64,000 nucleotides of DNA from the NCBI GenBank assembly GCA_963845425.1, contig CAWJSC010000005.1:668896-732895 (forward strand), read 5' to 3'. The position numbers and the translations under genes are program-made. The notes below the pieces were generated by a model. That model made no database searches. It was not told where the DNA came from and worked only from the letters and a program-made list of their open reading frames with translations. Positions 17,543 through 25,540 of this stretch are shown here, one piece after another. This DNA is from DATDAH01 sp963845425. GTDB lineage: Bacteria > Actinomycetota > Acidimicrobiia > Acidimicrobiales > DATDAH01. The first letter of the stretch is position 1. The number at the start of each line of letters is the position of its first letter.

Positions 17543-18886
17543 TCAGGCCAGTCCCAGGCGCCGGCCGAGATCCGACTGCAGCACACCGGTGGGATCGACC
17601 CGGGACCGCACGGCCCGCCACTCGTCGAGGCGGGGGTACATCGGGGCCACCAGGTCCGGGTCGAGGCGGCTGTCCTTGGCCAGGTAGACGCGACCGCCGA
17701 CGTCGGCGACCTCCCGGTCCAAGGTGTCGAGCAGCGGGCCCAGCGAAGCGTCCCCGGCGGGGATGTCCAGGGCCAGCGTCCACCCCGGCATCGGGAAGGA
17801 CAGCGGCCCGGGATCGGCGGCCCCGAAGCGCTTGAGCACCGCGAGGAACGACGGTCGACCGCCCTGGGCCAGCGCCTCCACCGCCCGCCGCAGCGTGGCC
17901 TCGGCGCCGAAGGGGACGACCATCTGCCACTGGAGGAAGCCTCGCCGGCCGTAGATGCGGTTCCAGCCCTTCACGAAGTCCAGGGGGTGGAAGAAGGGGG
18001 CGATGGCCTGGAGCTCGCCCGTGCGGTGCCGGGGGTGACGCCGGTACCAGGCCTCGTTGAAGGCCCGGATCGACCAGCGGTTGAGGGCCAGGTCGGGCAC
18101 CCAGGGCGGAGCGCTCAGGCGGACGGCGGGGTCGTAGGCGAGCGGGTCGTCGCGATCGGCCGCCGGGAGGGCCTCGACGGGGGCGAAGTCACCCCGCGTG
18201 AGCACCGACCGGCCCATGGTCGCCCCCGTGGCCAACAGGTCGATCCAGGCGACGGAGTAGTGGTAGGCGTCGTCGCCCCGGTCCATGCGGTCGAGGGCGT
18301 CGTCCAGGTCGGTGGTGCGCTCGGTGTCGACCAGCAGGCGGCTGCTGGGGATCGGCTGCAGGGCGAAGGTGGCGTCGAGGATGACGCCGGTCAGGCCCAT
18401 GCCCCCGGCCGTGGCCCAGAAGAGCTCGGGGTCCTGGTCCGGCCCCACCTCCACGACGCCGCCCGGTGTGCGCAGGCGCAGCGAGTGGACGTGTTGGGCG
18501 AAGGATCCGTCGCGGTGGTGGTTCTTGCCGTGGACGTCGGCGGCGACGGCGCCCCCCACGGTGACGTACCGGGTGCCGGGCGACACCGGCACGAACCAGC
18601 CGTGGGGCACCACGACCCGGAGCAGGTCGTCGATGCTGAGCCCGGCCTCGGCGGTGACCAGCCCGGTGCGGCCGTCGAAGGCCAGCAGCCGGCGCACTCC
18701 GGTGGCGTCGGCCACGGTGCCGCCCACGTTCTGGGCCGCGTCGCCGTAGGACCGGCCCAGGCCCCGGGCGATCACCCCCCGCTCGGGTGGGGCGTCCAGC
18801 ACGGCGGCCAGGTGCTCGGGGGTGGTCGGCGAGGTCACCGTGGCCCACGTCGGCGCGGTGCGCGACCAGCCGCTGAGCTCGCTCAT
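17543..18886 (-). CDS. dprE1: decaprenylphosphoryl-beta-D-ribose 2'-oxidase
   Basis: 447 residues. FAD-linked oxidase (VAO/BBE fold) with GLGRSYGDAAQNVGG, VSPGTRYVTVGGAVAADVHGKNHHRDGSF and C-terminal YLAKDSRL and MYPRLDEWRAVRSRVDP, closely matching mycobacterial DprE1. It oxidises decaprenylphosphoryl-ribose to the 2'-keto intermediate, the first half of the epimerisation to decaprenylphosphoryl-arabinose (DPA). In M. tuberculosis the benzothiazinone target Cys387 lies in a PGWN-I-C-V-DFP segment; the matching segment here is PGWTLALDIP, with Ala372 in the Cys position. The ATG overlaps the stop of the upstream UbiA-type gene by 4 bp (ATGA). Third gene of a DPA operon. Confidence 0.9.
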   Translation of the reverse strand: MSELSGWSRTAPTWATVTSPTTPEHLAAVLDAPPERGVIARGLGRSYGDAAQNVGGTVADATGVRRLLAFDGRTGLVTAEAGLSIDDLLRVVVPHGWFVPVSPGTRYVTVGGAVAADVHGKNHHRDGSFAQHVHSLRLRTPGGVVEVGPDQDPELFWATAGGMGLTGVILDATFALQPIPSSRLLVDTERTTDLDDALDRMDRGDDAYHYSVAWIDLLATGATMGRSVLTRGDFAPVEALPAADRDDPLAYDPAVRLSAPPWVPDLALNRWSIRAFNEAWYRRHPRHRTGELQAIAPFFHPLDFVKGWNRIYGRRGFLQWQMVVPFGAEATLRRAVEALAQGGRPSFLAVLKRFGAADPGPLSFPMPGWTLALDIPAGDASLGPLLDTLDREVADVGGRVYLAKDSRLDPDLVAPMYPRLDEWRAVRSRVDPTGVLQSDLGRRLGLA

Positions 18887-19785
18887 GCGAGGTAGACGGC
18901 GGTGCCGTAGGTCAGCGCCCACGCCAGGCCGGCCAGCTGCAGGGGCCGGTCGGCGAAGAAGAGCTCCTCGGGCGCCGCGCCCTGGCCGTGATCGAGGAGC
19001 AGGGCGTAGCGCAGGACGGCGATGACGAAGGGCAGGATCGACAGCTCGAACCAGGGGACCGAGCCCGACGCCGAGGCCGCGGTCTCGAAGGCCCACACGC
19101 AGTAGGCCATGAACATCACCCCCGACGAGATCGTGCGCAGGTAGGCCAGGTAGGACGGGCTGTACTCCTCGAGGGTGGCCCGCACGTCGCCCGCCGTCCC
19201 CTCCTCCTCGGCCAGGTCCCCGATCTCGCCCTGCCGCTTGCCGGTGACCACGAACAGGGAGCCGAAGGAGGTGACGATGAAGAACCAGTCCGACACGGGC
19301 ACGCCGGTCGCGGCGGCCCCGGCGATGGCCCGCAGCACGAACCCACTGGCCACGGCCACCACGTCCAGGATGACGATGTCCTTGAGCCAGTAGCTGTAGG
19401 CCGTGGTCACGGACACGTAGATGGCCACCACGACCGCCACGTGCCAGTCGGCGACGAAGCCGACCGCCACGCCGCTGAGGATGGCCAGGATGCCGACCAC
19501 GGTGGCCAGCCGGGGCGGGACCACGCCCGCCGCGATGGGCCGGAACCGCTTGGTCGGGTGGCGGGCGTCGGCTTCCCGGTCGGCGACGTCGTTGAGCAGG
19601 TAGGTCCCCGACGCGGCCAGGCAGAACGCGGCGAAGGCGATGGTGGCGTCGGCCAGGGGCTCGGCCTCGTCGATGACCCCGGCGGCGGCGGGGGCCGCGA
19701 ACACGAGCAGGTTCTTGGCCCACTGCTTGGGTCGGGCGGCCCGCAGGAGCCCGCCGGCGACCGACTCGGTCGTCGCCGTGCTCAT
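18883..19785 (-). CDS. ubiA: UbiA-family decaprenyl-phosphate phosphoribosyltransferase
   Basis: 300 residues with about nine transmembrane helices. It carries the UbiA Mg/diphosphate motif NDVADREADARHP and the second Asp-rich loop YSYWLKDIVILDV. The sequence follows Rv3806c-type enzymes that transfer 5-phosphoribose from PRPP to decaprenyl phosphate. The ATG at 19785 (MSTATTESVAGG) is preferred over longer forms because the cytoplasmic AARPKQWAKNLLVFAAP then sits at the usual place. The product, dephosphorylated, is the substrate of the DprE1/DprE2 pair encoded on either side. A phosphatase for the intermediate is not in the window. Confidence 0.88.
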   Translation of the reverse strand: MSTATTESVAGGLLRAARPKQWAKNLLVFAAPAAAGVIDEAEPLADATIAFAAFCLAASGTYLLNDVADREADARHPTKRFRPIAAGVVPPRLATVVGILAILSGVAVGFVADWHVAVVVAIYVSVTTAYSYWLKDIVILDVVAVASGFVLRAIAGAAATGVPVSDWFFIVTSFGSLFVVTGKRQGEIGDLAEEEGTAGDVRATLEEYSPSYLAYLRTISSGVMFMAYCVWAFETAASASGSVPWFELSILPFVIAVLRYALLLDHGQGAAPEELFFADRPLQLAGLAWALTYGTAVYLA

Positions 19786-19864
19786 CGGTGCCCGGTCCGT
19801 CGACCGAGCCACGAGCAGCGGCTGGTTGCGCCCCGGGACATGCGTGGAGGCTACGGGGGCCGCC

Positions 19865-20629
19865 TCAGCGGGCGGAGACCTTGCGCCACAGCGGCCGGGG
19901 GAGGTGGCGCATGGCGCTGAAGACATAGCGCAGGACCGGCGGGGCCCACACCACGTCCGCGCCCTTGGCCAGGCCCTTGGCGATCTCGTCGGCCACGGCC
20001 TCGGCGGTGGTGGCGAAGGGCGCGGGGTCGCGGCCCTCGGTCATCCGGGTGTGCACGAAACCGGGACGGACGATCATCACGCGGGCGCCGGTGCCCTGCA
20101 GGGCGTCACCGAGGCCCTGGGCGAACCCGTCGAGGCCGGCCTTGGTGGCGCCGTAGACGAGGTTCTCGGCCCGGACCCGCTCGCCGGCGACCGAGGAGAT
20201 CACCACGAGGGTGCCATGGCCCTGCTCCTGCAGGCGGTTGGCCGCAGCCAGCCCGCTGGACACGGCGCCGGCCAGGTTGACGCTCACGGCGTCGGCTGCC
20301 GAGGCGGGGTCGGCGTCGAAGGCGGCCTGGTCGCCGAGGATGCCGAAGGCCGACAGGACCAGGTCGAGGTCACCGATCAGCCCCACGGCCGCCTTGATCA
20401 CTGCCGCATGGCTTTCGGGGTCACGGGCGTCGAACGCGATCAGGTGGACCTCGTCGAGCCCCTCGGCCCGCAGGCCCTCGGCCACCGGCGCCGCGGCCTC
20501 CGGGTCCCGGACGGCCAACACGACGCGGCGACAACGGTCCTGGGCCAAGCGCCGCACGGTGGCCAGCGCGATCTCCGAGGTGCCGCCGAGCACCAGGACG
20601 GTCTGTACGGCCCCGAGGGCGTCCTTCAT
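19865..20629 (-). CDS. dprE2: decaprenylphosphoryl-2-keto-ribose reductase (SDR)
   Basis: 254 residues, starting MKDALGAVQTVLVLGGTSEIA. It has the atypical SDR nucleotide loop LVLGGTSEIALATVRRL characteristic of DprE2, a catalytic SSVAGERVRAENLVYGATK with YxxxK, and the C-terminal membrane-proximal VLRYVFSAMRHLPRPLWRKV. It reduces the DprE1 product to decaprenylphosphoryl-arabinose, the arabinose donor for cell-wall arabinan. First gene of the operon dprE2 - ubiA - dprE1; the order and co-direction support the assignment of all three. Confidence 0.88.
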   Translation of the reverse strand: MKDALGAVQTVLVLGGTSEIALATVRRLAQDRCRRVVLAVRDPEAAAPVAEGLRAEGLDEVHLIAFDARDPESHAAVIKAAVGLIGDLDLVLSAFGILGDQAAFDADPASAADAVSVNLAGAVSSGLAAANRLQEQGHGTLVVISSVAGERVRAENLVYGATKAGLDGFAQGLGDALQGTGARVMIVRPGFVHTRMTEGRDPAPFATTAEAVADEIAKGLAKGADVVWAPPVLRYVFSAMRHLPRPLWRKVSAR

Positions 20630-20652
20630 GGCCGTGGAGGCTACGGCGTCGT

Positions 20653-20742
20653 CTAGCCCGCCAGGAGGACCTGGACGGTGAAGGCCACGAGGATGGCCAG
20701 GCCGCAGAGCAGGGCGGCGATGATCAGGAGGCGGGTGCTCAC
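20653..20742 (-). CDS. putative 29-residue single-pass membrane peptide upstream of dprE2
   Basis: GTG start, then STRLLIIAALLCGLAILVAF, a nearly continuous hydrophobic helix, then TVQVLLAG and TAG. It is co-directional with dprE2, ending 23 bp before it. I do not recognise a family. No clear SD is visible. High-GC frames often yield spurious hydrophobic peptides, so only its composition and position argue for it. Confidence 0.3.
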   Translation of the reverse strand: MSTRLLIIAALLCGLAILVAFTVQVLLAG

Positions 20743-20836
20743 CGGGCGGGAAGGGTAACGACGCCGGCCCGCCGACCGCCCGACGGCCGGTCGCATGAAC
20801 ATCCGGTGCCCCGGGAACAGCCTTCGGGGCGACCGG

Positions 20837-20842
20837 TAGGCT
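20837..20842 (+). promoter_or_regulatory. candidate -10 element (TAGGCT) for leaderless lpd
   Basis: The hexamer is 9 bases before the lpd ATG, with no SD present. Confidence 0.4.
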
Positions 20843-20851
20843 CGGCCGGGC

Positions 20852-22252
20852 ATGGCTGATCGACACGACCTGGTGATCATCGGCGGCGGGCCCGGGGGCT
20901 ACGCCGCCGCCCTGTACGGCGCCTCGGCGGGCCTCGACGTGGCCATGATCGAGAACCAGAAGGTCGGCGGGACCTGCCTGCACCTGGGCTGCATCCCGGC
21001 CAAGTCGTTGCTGGAGACCGCGACGGTGCGGCGGGCCCTGGCCAGCGCCGCCGACTTCGGGTTCACGATCGACGAGCCGACCATGGACTTCGGGGTCAGC
21101 CAGGACCGCAACCAGGCCGTCATCGACAAGCTGCACAAGGGCCTGTCGTCGCTGCTCGGGAACCGCAAGATCCGGGTGGTGAACGGCACCGGCCGGCTGC
21201 TGGGGCCTGGCCGGGTGGCGGTCTCGGGAGGCGAGGACGGCGACCTCGAGGTGGCGGGCGACGCCGTCGTCCTCGCGACGGGCTCGGTCCCCCGGACCAT
21301 TTTCGGCTTCGAGGTGGACGGCCGGGTGGTGCTCACCTCCGACGAGCTGGTGAAGGCCCGTGACCTCCCGGCCTCGGCCGTGGTCATCGGGGGCGGGGCC
21401 ATCGGCTGTGAGTTCGCGTCGATGATGGCCGACCTCGGCACCGAGGTGACCATCCTCGAGGCCCTCCCCAAGATCCTCCCCGGCCTGGACGGGGACGTGG
21501 CCAAGCTGGTCGAGCGGTCCTTCAAGAAGCGCGGCATCACCATCCACACCGGCGTCGAGGTGAAGGGCCACCAGCCGGGGGGCGCGGGGACCACCGTGCG
21601 CTTCGGCGACGACCAGTCGATCGAGGTGGAGCGGGTCGTGGTCTCGGTCGGGCGCCGTCCGCTCTCCGACGTCCTCGGCCTGGAGGGCACCGGGGTCGAG
21701 GTCGACGAGCGGGGCTTCGTCAAGGTCGACGAGTACGGCCGGACCACCCTCGACGGGGTGTGGGCGGTGGGTGACCTGGTGCCCACGGCCCAGTTGGCCC
21801 ACGTGGCCTTCGCCGAGGCCATCGTGGTGATCAAGGACATCCTCGGCGAGGCCCCGGCGCCGGTCGACTACTCACGGGTCCCGTGGTGCATCTACTGCCA
21901 TCCCGAGGTGGCCTTCGCCGGCCTGTCCGAGGAGGCGGCCGAGGCCGCGGGCCACGACGTGGTGACCGTGAAGCACCGCTTCGGCGGCAACGGCCGGGCG
22001 CTCATCATCGGTGAGGCCGACGGCCTGGTGAAGGTCATCGCGGCCAAGGACGCCGACGGGAAGGCGGGCCAGATCCTCGGCGTGCACATGGTGGGCCCGT
22101 GGGTGACCGAGCAGCTGGGCCAGGGCTACCTGGCCGTGAACTGGGAGGCGACGGTGGACGAGGTGGCGCAGTTCATCCAGCCCCACCCGTCGCTGTCGGA
22201 GAACTTCGGCGAGGCGGTCATGGCCCTCACCGGCCGTGGCCTGCACGGATGA
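20852..22252 (+). CDS. lpdA: dihydrolipoyl dehydrogenase (E3)
   Basis: 466 residues. FAD-binding N-terminus LVIIGGGPGGYAAALYGA, redox disulphide GGTCLHLGCIPAKS (C42 and C47), NAD-binding VVIGGGAIGCEFASMM, FAD-binding WAVGDLVPTAQLAH and the C-terminal PHPSLSE with the catalytic His. It reoxidises dihydrolipoamide on E2 of the pyruvate or 2-oxoglutarate dehydrogenase complex, passing electrons to NAD+. It heads a run lpd - palindrome - E2 - lipB/lipA on one strand. The hairpin 19 bp after its stop may limit read-through or stabilise the lpd transcript. Confidence 0.95.
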   Translation: MADRHDLVIIGGGPGGYAAALYGASAGLDVAMIENQKVGGTCLHLGCIPAKSLLETATVRRALASAADFGFTIDEPTMDFGVSQDRNQAVIDKLHKGLSSLLGNRKIRVVNGTGRLLGPGRVAVSGGEDGDLEVAGDAVVLATGSVPRTIFGFEVDGRVVLTSDELVKARDLPASAVVIGGGAIGCEFASMMADLGTEVTILEALPKILPGLDGDVAKLVERSFKKRGITIHTGVEVKGHQPGGAGTTVRFGDDQSIEVERVVVSVGRRPLSDVLGLEGTGVEVDERGFVKVDEYGRTTLDGVWAVGDLVPTAQLAHVAFAEAIVVIKDILGEAPAPVDYSRVPWCIYCHPEVAFAGLSEEAAEAAGHDVVTVKHRFGGNGRALIIGEADGLVKVIAAKDADGKAGQILGVHMVGPWVTEQLGQGYLAVNWEATVDEVAQFIQPHPSLSENFGEAVMALTGRGLHG

Positions 22253-22270
22253 GCCGTCAGGCCATGTCTC

Positions 22271-22320
22271 GTTCTGGCGCCCGATTCGCCGGTCATAGCA
22301 GGCGAATCGGGCGCCAGAAC
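22271..22320 (+). repeat. interspersed palindromic element 1 (20-bp perfect stem, 10-nt loop)
   Basis: Arms 22271-22290 and 22301-22320 are perfect inverted repeats that begin GTTCTGGCGCC; the loop reads GGTCATAGCA. Read on the other strand the loop is TGCTATGACC, matching the CCCTATGACC loop of the element at 32324. It sits between lpd and the E2 gene and has no T-run, so it is not a classical intrinsic terminator. Confidence 0.85.
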
Positions 22321-22373
22321 GGCCAATGGGTCACGAGCCCGAGAGACTGACGGACGAGGCGAAGAGGAGACAG

Positions 22374-23873
22374 ATGGCCGACGTAGAGATGCCCCAGCTG
22401 GGGGAGACCGTCACCGAGGGGACGATCACCCAGTGGTTCAAGGCGGTGGGGGACCGGGTGGAGGTGGACGAGCCTCTCTTCGAGGTGTCCACCGACAAAG
22501 TCGACTCCGAGGTGCCCTCGCCTGCCGCGGGAGTGCTCCAGGAGATCCTCGTCCCCGAGGGCGAGACCGTCGACGTCGGCACCCGGCTGGCCGTCCTGGG
22601 TGACGCCGCGGCCGGCGCCCCGGCCGGTCCGGCGACCGCCCCCGAGCCCGAGGCGGCGCCGGCGGCCGAACCGGCGTCGGCCCCCGAGCCCGAGCCCGAG
22701 ACCGCCGCGGCCGAGCCTGTCCCCGACCCCGCCCCTGTGGGCGCGGCGGTCGCGACGGCTGCCCCTGCCCCTGCCCCTGCCCCTGCCCCTGCCCCTGCCC
22801 CTGCCCCTGCCCCTGCCCCTGCCCCTGCCCCTGCCCCTGCCCCGGCCCCGGCCCCGGCCCAGACCGAGGCGGCCGCCCCGGCCCCGGCCACGGCGTCCGC
22901 CGCGGACCCTGCCTTTGCGCCGGAGGCCGGTGACGGTCGGGTGCTCTCACCGCTGGTGCGGCGGCTGATCCGCAAGCACGGCCTGGACCCCGCCACCATC
23001 ACCGGGACCGGGCCGGCCGGCCGCATCACTCGCAACGACGTGCTCGCCGCGGCGGAGTCCGGCGCCGGGCCCGCTCCCGCAGCCGCCCCGTCGGCGGCTC
23101 CCGCTCCCGTCCCTGCGCCCACCCCGGCGGCCGCGCCGGTCCAGGTGAAGGCGGCGGCCGACGGCACCTCCGCGGAGCCGTTGAACAACATCCGCAAGCG
23201 CACCGGCGAACACATGGTCCGCTCCCAGCAGACCTCACCCCACGTGCTCACGGCGATCGAGGTCGACTTCGAGGGCGTGGACCGGGTCCGCCGGGCCCAG
23301 CAGGGGACGTGGAAGGAGCAGGAGGGCTTCAGCCTCACCTACCTGCCGTTCGTGGCCCGGGCCGTGGTCGACGCCATCGAGGACTTCCCCTACCTGAACG
23401 CCTCGGTGGGGGAGGGCGAGCTCCTCGTGCACCACCCCGTGCACCTGGCCATCGCCGTGGACCTCGACTTCCAGGGCCTGTTGGCTCCGGTCGTGCGCAA
23501 CACCGAGTCCAAGCGCCTCCGGGCCATCGCCCGCGAGATCAGGGACCTGGCGGACCGGGCCCACCAGAAGAAGCTGTCGGCCGACGAGGTCGCCGGCGGC
23601 ACCTTCACCATCACCAACCCCGGCCAGTACGGGACGATGATGCAGTTCCCCGTGATCAACCAGCCCCAGGTGGCGATCCTCTCCACCGACGGGGTGCACC
23701 GCAAGCCGGTGGTGGTCACCGCCGCCGACGGCACCGAGGCGATCGCGGTGCACTCGGTGGGGGTCCTGGCCCTGGCCTGGGACCACCGGGCCTTCGACGG
23801 GGCCTACGCCGCCGCCTTCCTGGCCCGCCTCCGCGCCATCATCGAGACCCGGGACTGGGAAGCCGAGCTCTGA
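22374..23873 (+). CDS. 2-oxoacid dehydrogenase E2 component (dihydrolipoyl acyltransferase)
   Basis: 499 residues. One lipoyl domain (residues 1-76: VEMPQLGETVTEGTITQW, lipoyl-lysine K42 in STDKVDSE), a long Ala/Pro linker (about 80-180), a peripheral-subunit-binding domain (LSPLVRRLIRKHGLDPATI...GRITRNDVLAA), a second A/P linker and the catalytic acyltransferase core ending in HRAFDGAYAA (HxxxDG). The start at 22374 is set by GAGGAGA upstream and by the canonical lipoyl N-terminus. In actinobacteria one E2 often serves both pyruvate and 2-oxoglutarate complexes, so DlaT versus SucB is not decidable here. It lies 2 bp before the lipB/lipA fusion, which would lipoylate it. Confidence 0.92.
   Translation: MADVEMPQLGETVTEGTITQWFKAVGDRVEVDEPLFEVSTDKVDSEVPSPAAGVLQEILVPEGETVDVGTRLAVLGDAAAGAPAGPATAPEPEAAPAAEPASAPEPEPETAAAEPVPDPAPVGAAVATAAPAPAPAPAPAPAPAPAPAPAPAPAPAPAPAPAQTEAAAPAPATASAADPAFAPEAGDGRVLSPLVRRLIRKHGLDPATITGTGPAGRITRNDVLAAAESGAGPAPAAAPSAAPAPVPAPTPAAAPVQVKAAADGTSAEPLNNIRKRTGEHMVRSQQTSPHVLTAIEVDFEGVDRVRRAQQGTWKEQEGFSLTYLPFVARAVVDAIEDFPYLNASVGEGELLVHHPVHLAIAVDLDFQGLLAPVVRNTESKRLRAIAREIRDLADRAHQKKLSADEVAGGTFTITNPGQYGTMMQFPVINQPQVAILSTDGVHRKPVVVTAADGTEAIAVHSVGVLALAWDHRAFDGAYAAAFLARLRAIIETRDWEAEL
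22761..22840 (+). repeat. (GCCCCT)n hexamer microsatellite, about 13 copies, coding an Ala-Pro linker
   Basis: Uninterrupted GCCCCT units run from 22761 to about 22840, then degrade to GCCCCG. Translation gives alternating Ala-Pro, the flexible arm between lipoyl and binding domains. Copy number should be prone to slippage without changing frame (6 bp = 2 residues). Confidence 0.9.
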
Positions 23874-23875
23874 GC

Positions 23876-25456
23876 ATGCTGCGGCAGCGCTGGCTGGGGC
23901 GGGTCGCCTACCAGGACGCCCTCGCCCTCCAGCAGGGGCTGTTCGCCCACTCGACCGACGACCACCTGCTCCTCCTCGAGCACCCCCACGTCTTCACCCT
24001 CGGGCCCCGGGGCTCCCTCGACCACCTGCTGGTGGACCCCGCCGCCGTCGGGGCCGAGGTGGTGCACACCGATCGGGGCGGCGACATCACCTACCACGGC
24101 CCCGGCCAGCTCGTGGGCTATCCGATCCTCACCGTGCCCGGGAAGCGGGGCGGGGGCATGGCGGACACCGTGGCCTACGTCCGCTCGGTCGAACAGCTCC
24201 TGATCGACGTCCTCGGTGACCTCGGCCTGACCGACGTCGGTCGGGTCGAGGGCCTCGCCGGGGTGTGGGTGGCCCCCGATTCGCCCCGGCCGCGGAAGGT
24301 GGCGGCCATCGGCGTGAAGCTCAGCCGGGGCCGGTCGATGCACGGCTTCGCCCTCAACGTCGACCCCGACCTGGTGTGGTTCGACCGCATCGTGCCCTGT
24401 GGGATCACCGACAAGGGCGTGACCTCCCTGCGGGCCGAGGGGCTCGACGTGAGCATGGCCACCGTCGTGGACGCGGTCATGGCGAGCGCCGCCGAGCGGT
24501 GGGGCGCCGGCGGTGAGGAGCGGGCCGAGGTGAAGGCCCTCCCGTCGGACGTGCCGGTCCGGGTCGGTGGGCTCGCGGTGGCCGAGCGCAAGCCGGAGTG
24601 GCTGCGGGCGCCGGTGCGTCTCGGCGAGGACTACCGGGAGCTGCGCAAGCGCATGCGCCGTCTCGACCTCGTCACCGTGTGCGAGGAGGCGGGTTGCCCG
24701 AACATCTCGGAGTGCTGGGCCGACGGCACCGCCACCTTCATGCTCAACGGCGAGCGATGCACCCGGGCCTGCGGCTTCTGCCTGGTGGACACCGACAAGC
24801 CGGACACGGCCCCGGAGGCCGACGAGCCCGAGCGGGTGGCCGACGCCGTGGCCGAGATGGGCCTGCGCTTCGCGGTGTTGACCGCCGTGGCCCGAGACGA
24901 CCTGTCCGACGGTGGCGCCACCCAGTTCGCCCGCACCATCGAGGCCATCCGCCGTCGTGACGCCCGGGTCGAGGTCGAGGTGCTGATCCCGGACTGCAAG
25001 GGCGATCCCGACTCCCTGGCCACCGTCTTCGCCGCCCGCCCCGACGTCCTGAACCACAACCTGGAGACCGTGGCCCGGCTCCAGCGGGCGGTGCGGCCCT
25101 CGGCGGGCTACGCCCGCAGCCTCTCGGTCCTCGCCCGGGCGAAGGCGGCCGGCCTGACGACCAAGTCCGGGATGATCCTGGGCCTGGGGGAGACCGAGGA
25201 CGAGGTCGTCGCCGCCCTGGCCGACCTGCGGGCCGTCGGCACCGACATCGTGACCCTGGGCCAGTACCTCCGGCCCACCGCCGCCCACCTGCCGGTGCGC
25301 CGGTGGTGGCGCCCGGAGGAGTTCGACCGCCTGAAGGCGGCGGGGGAGGCCCTGGGCCTGGCCCACGTCGAGGCCGGCCCCCTCGTGCGCTCCAGCTACC
25401 ACGCCCGCGAAGCCGCCGACCAGGCCGGCCCCACCCCCCTCGTCGACGCCGGCTGA
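23876..25456 (+). CDS. lipB-lipA: fused lipoyl(octanoyl)transferase - lipoyl synthase (LipB-LipA)
   Basis: 526 residues in one continuous frame. Residues 1-210 are LipB: HVFTLGPRG, RGGDITYHGPGQLVGYP, Lys148 in AAIGVKLSRGRSMHG and the acyl-thioester Cys175 in IVPCGITDKGVTSL. It transfers octanoate from acyl carrier protein to the E2 lipoyl lysine. Residues about 225-526 are LipA, a radical SAM enzyme: auxiliary cluster C269, C274, C280 (CEEAGCPNISEC), SAM cluster C295, C299, C302 (CTRACGFC) and the C-terminal VRSSYHA serine. It inserts two sulphurs at C6 and C8. All catalytic residues of both halves are present and no stop or frame change occurs between them. The gene starts 2 bp after the E2 stop. 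Separate lipB and lipA genes are the rule in other bacteria I know. Confidence 0.93.
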   Translation: MLRQRWLGRVAYQDALALQQGLFAHSTDDHLLLLEHPHVFTLGPRGSLDHLLVDPAAVGAEVVHTDRGGDITYHGPGQLVGYPILTVPGKRGGGMADTVAYVRSVEQLLIDVLGDLGLTDVGRVEGLAGVWVAPDSPRPRKVAAIGVKLSRGRSMHGFALNVDPDLVWFDRIVPCGITDKGVTSLRAEGLDVSMATVVDAVMASAAERWGAGGEERAEVKALPSDVPVRVGGLAVAERKPEWLRAPVRLGEDYRELRKRMRRLDLVTVCEEAGCPNISECWADGTATFMLNGERCTRACGFCLVDTDKPDTAPEADEPERVADAVAEMGLRFAVLTAVARDDLSDGGATQFARTIEAIRRRDARVEVEVLIPDCKGDPDSLATVFAARPDVLNHNLETVARLQRAVRPSAGYARSLSVLARAKAAGLTTKSGMILGLGETEDEVVAALADLRAVGTDIVTLGQYLRPTAAHLPVRRWWRPEEFDRLKAAGEALGLAHVEAGPLVRSSYHAREAADQAGPTPLVDAG

Positions 25457-25462
25457 CCCACT

Positions 25463-25510
25463 GTTCTGGAGGCTCCGGTGCGCGCTCAGGTGCTCGCCAC
25501 AGCCGCCAGA
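25463..25510 (+). repeat. imperfect stem-loop with GTTCTGG / CCAGAAC ends
   Basis: GTTCTGGAGGCT (from 25463) pairs with AGCCGCCAGAAC (ending near 25512) with one mismatch and a loop of about 24 nt. The ends resemble the interspersed palindromic family, but the loop does not. It sits just after the lipB/lipA stop. Confidence 0.5.
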
Positions 25511-25528
25511 ACCGGGGGTTGCGGCTCG

Positions 25529-25534
25529 TAGGGT
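25529..25534 (+). promoter_or_regulatory. candidate -10 element (TAGGGT) for the leaderless M24 peptidase gene
   Basis: TAGGGT ends 6 bases before the GTG at 25541. Confidence 0.35.
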
Positions 25535-25540
25535 GAGCGG

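Noticed and set aside
22326..22373. An upstream ATG (22326) as the E2 start
   Set aside because: It would add 16 residues of low similarity before a canonical lipoyl-domain N-terminus, and the ATG at 22374 has GAGGAGA at good spacing.
22761..22840. CRISPR-like or intergenic minisatellite
   Set aside because: The units are 6 bp, contiguous and in frame within the E2 gene, with no spacers.
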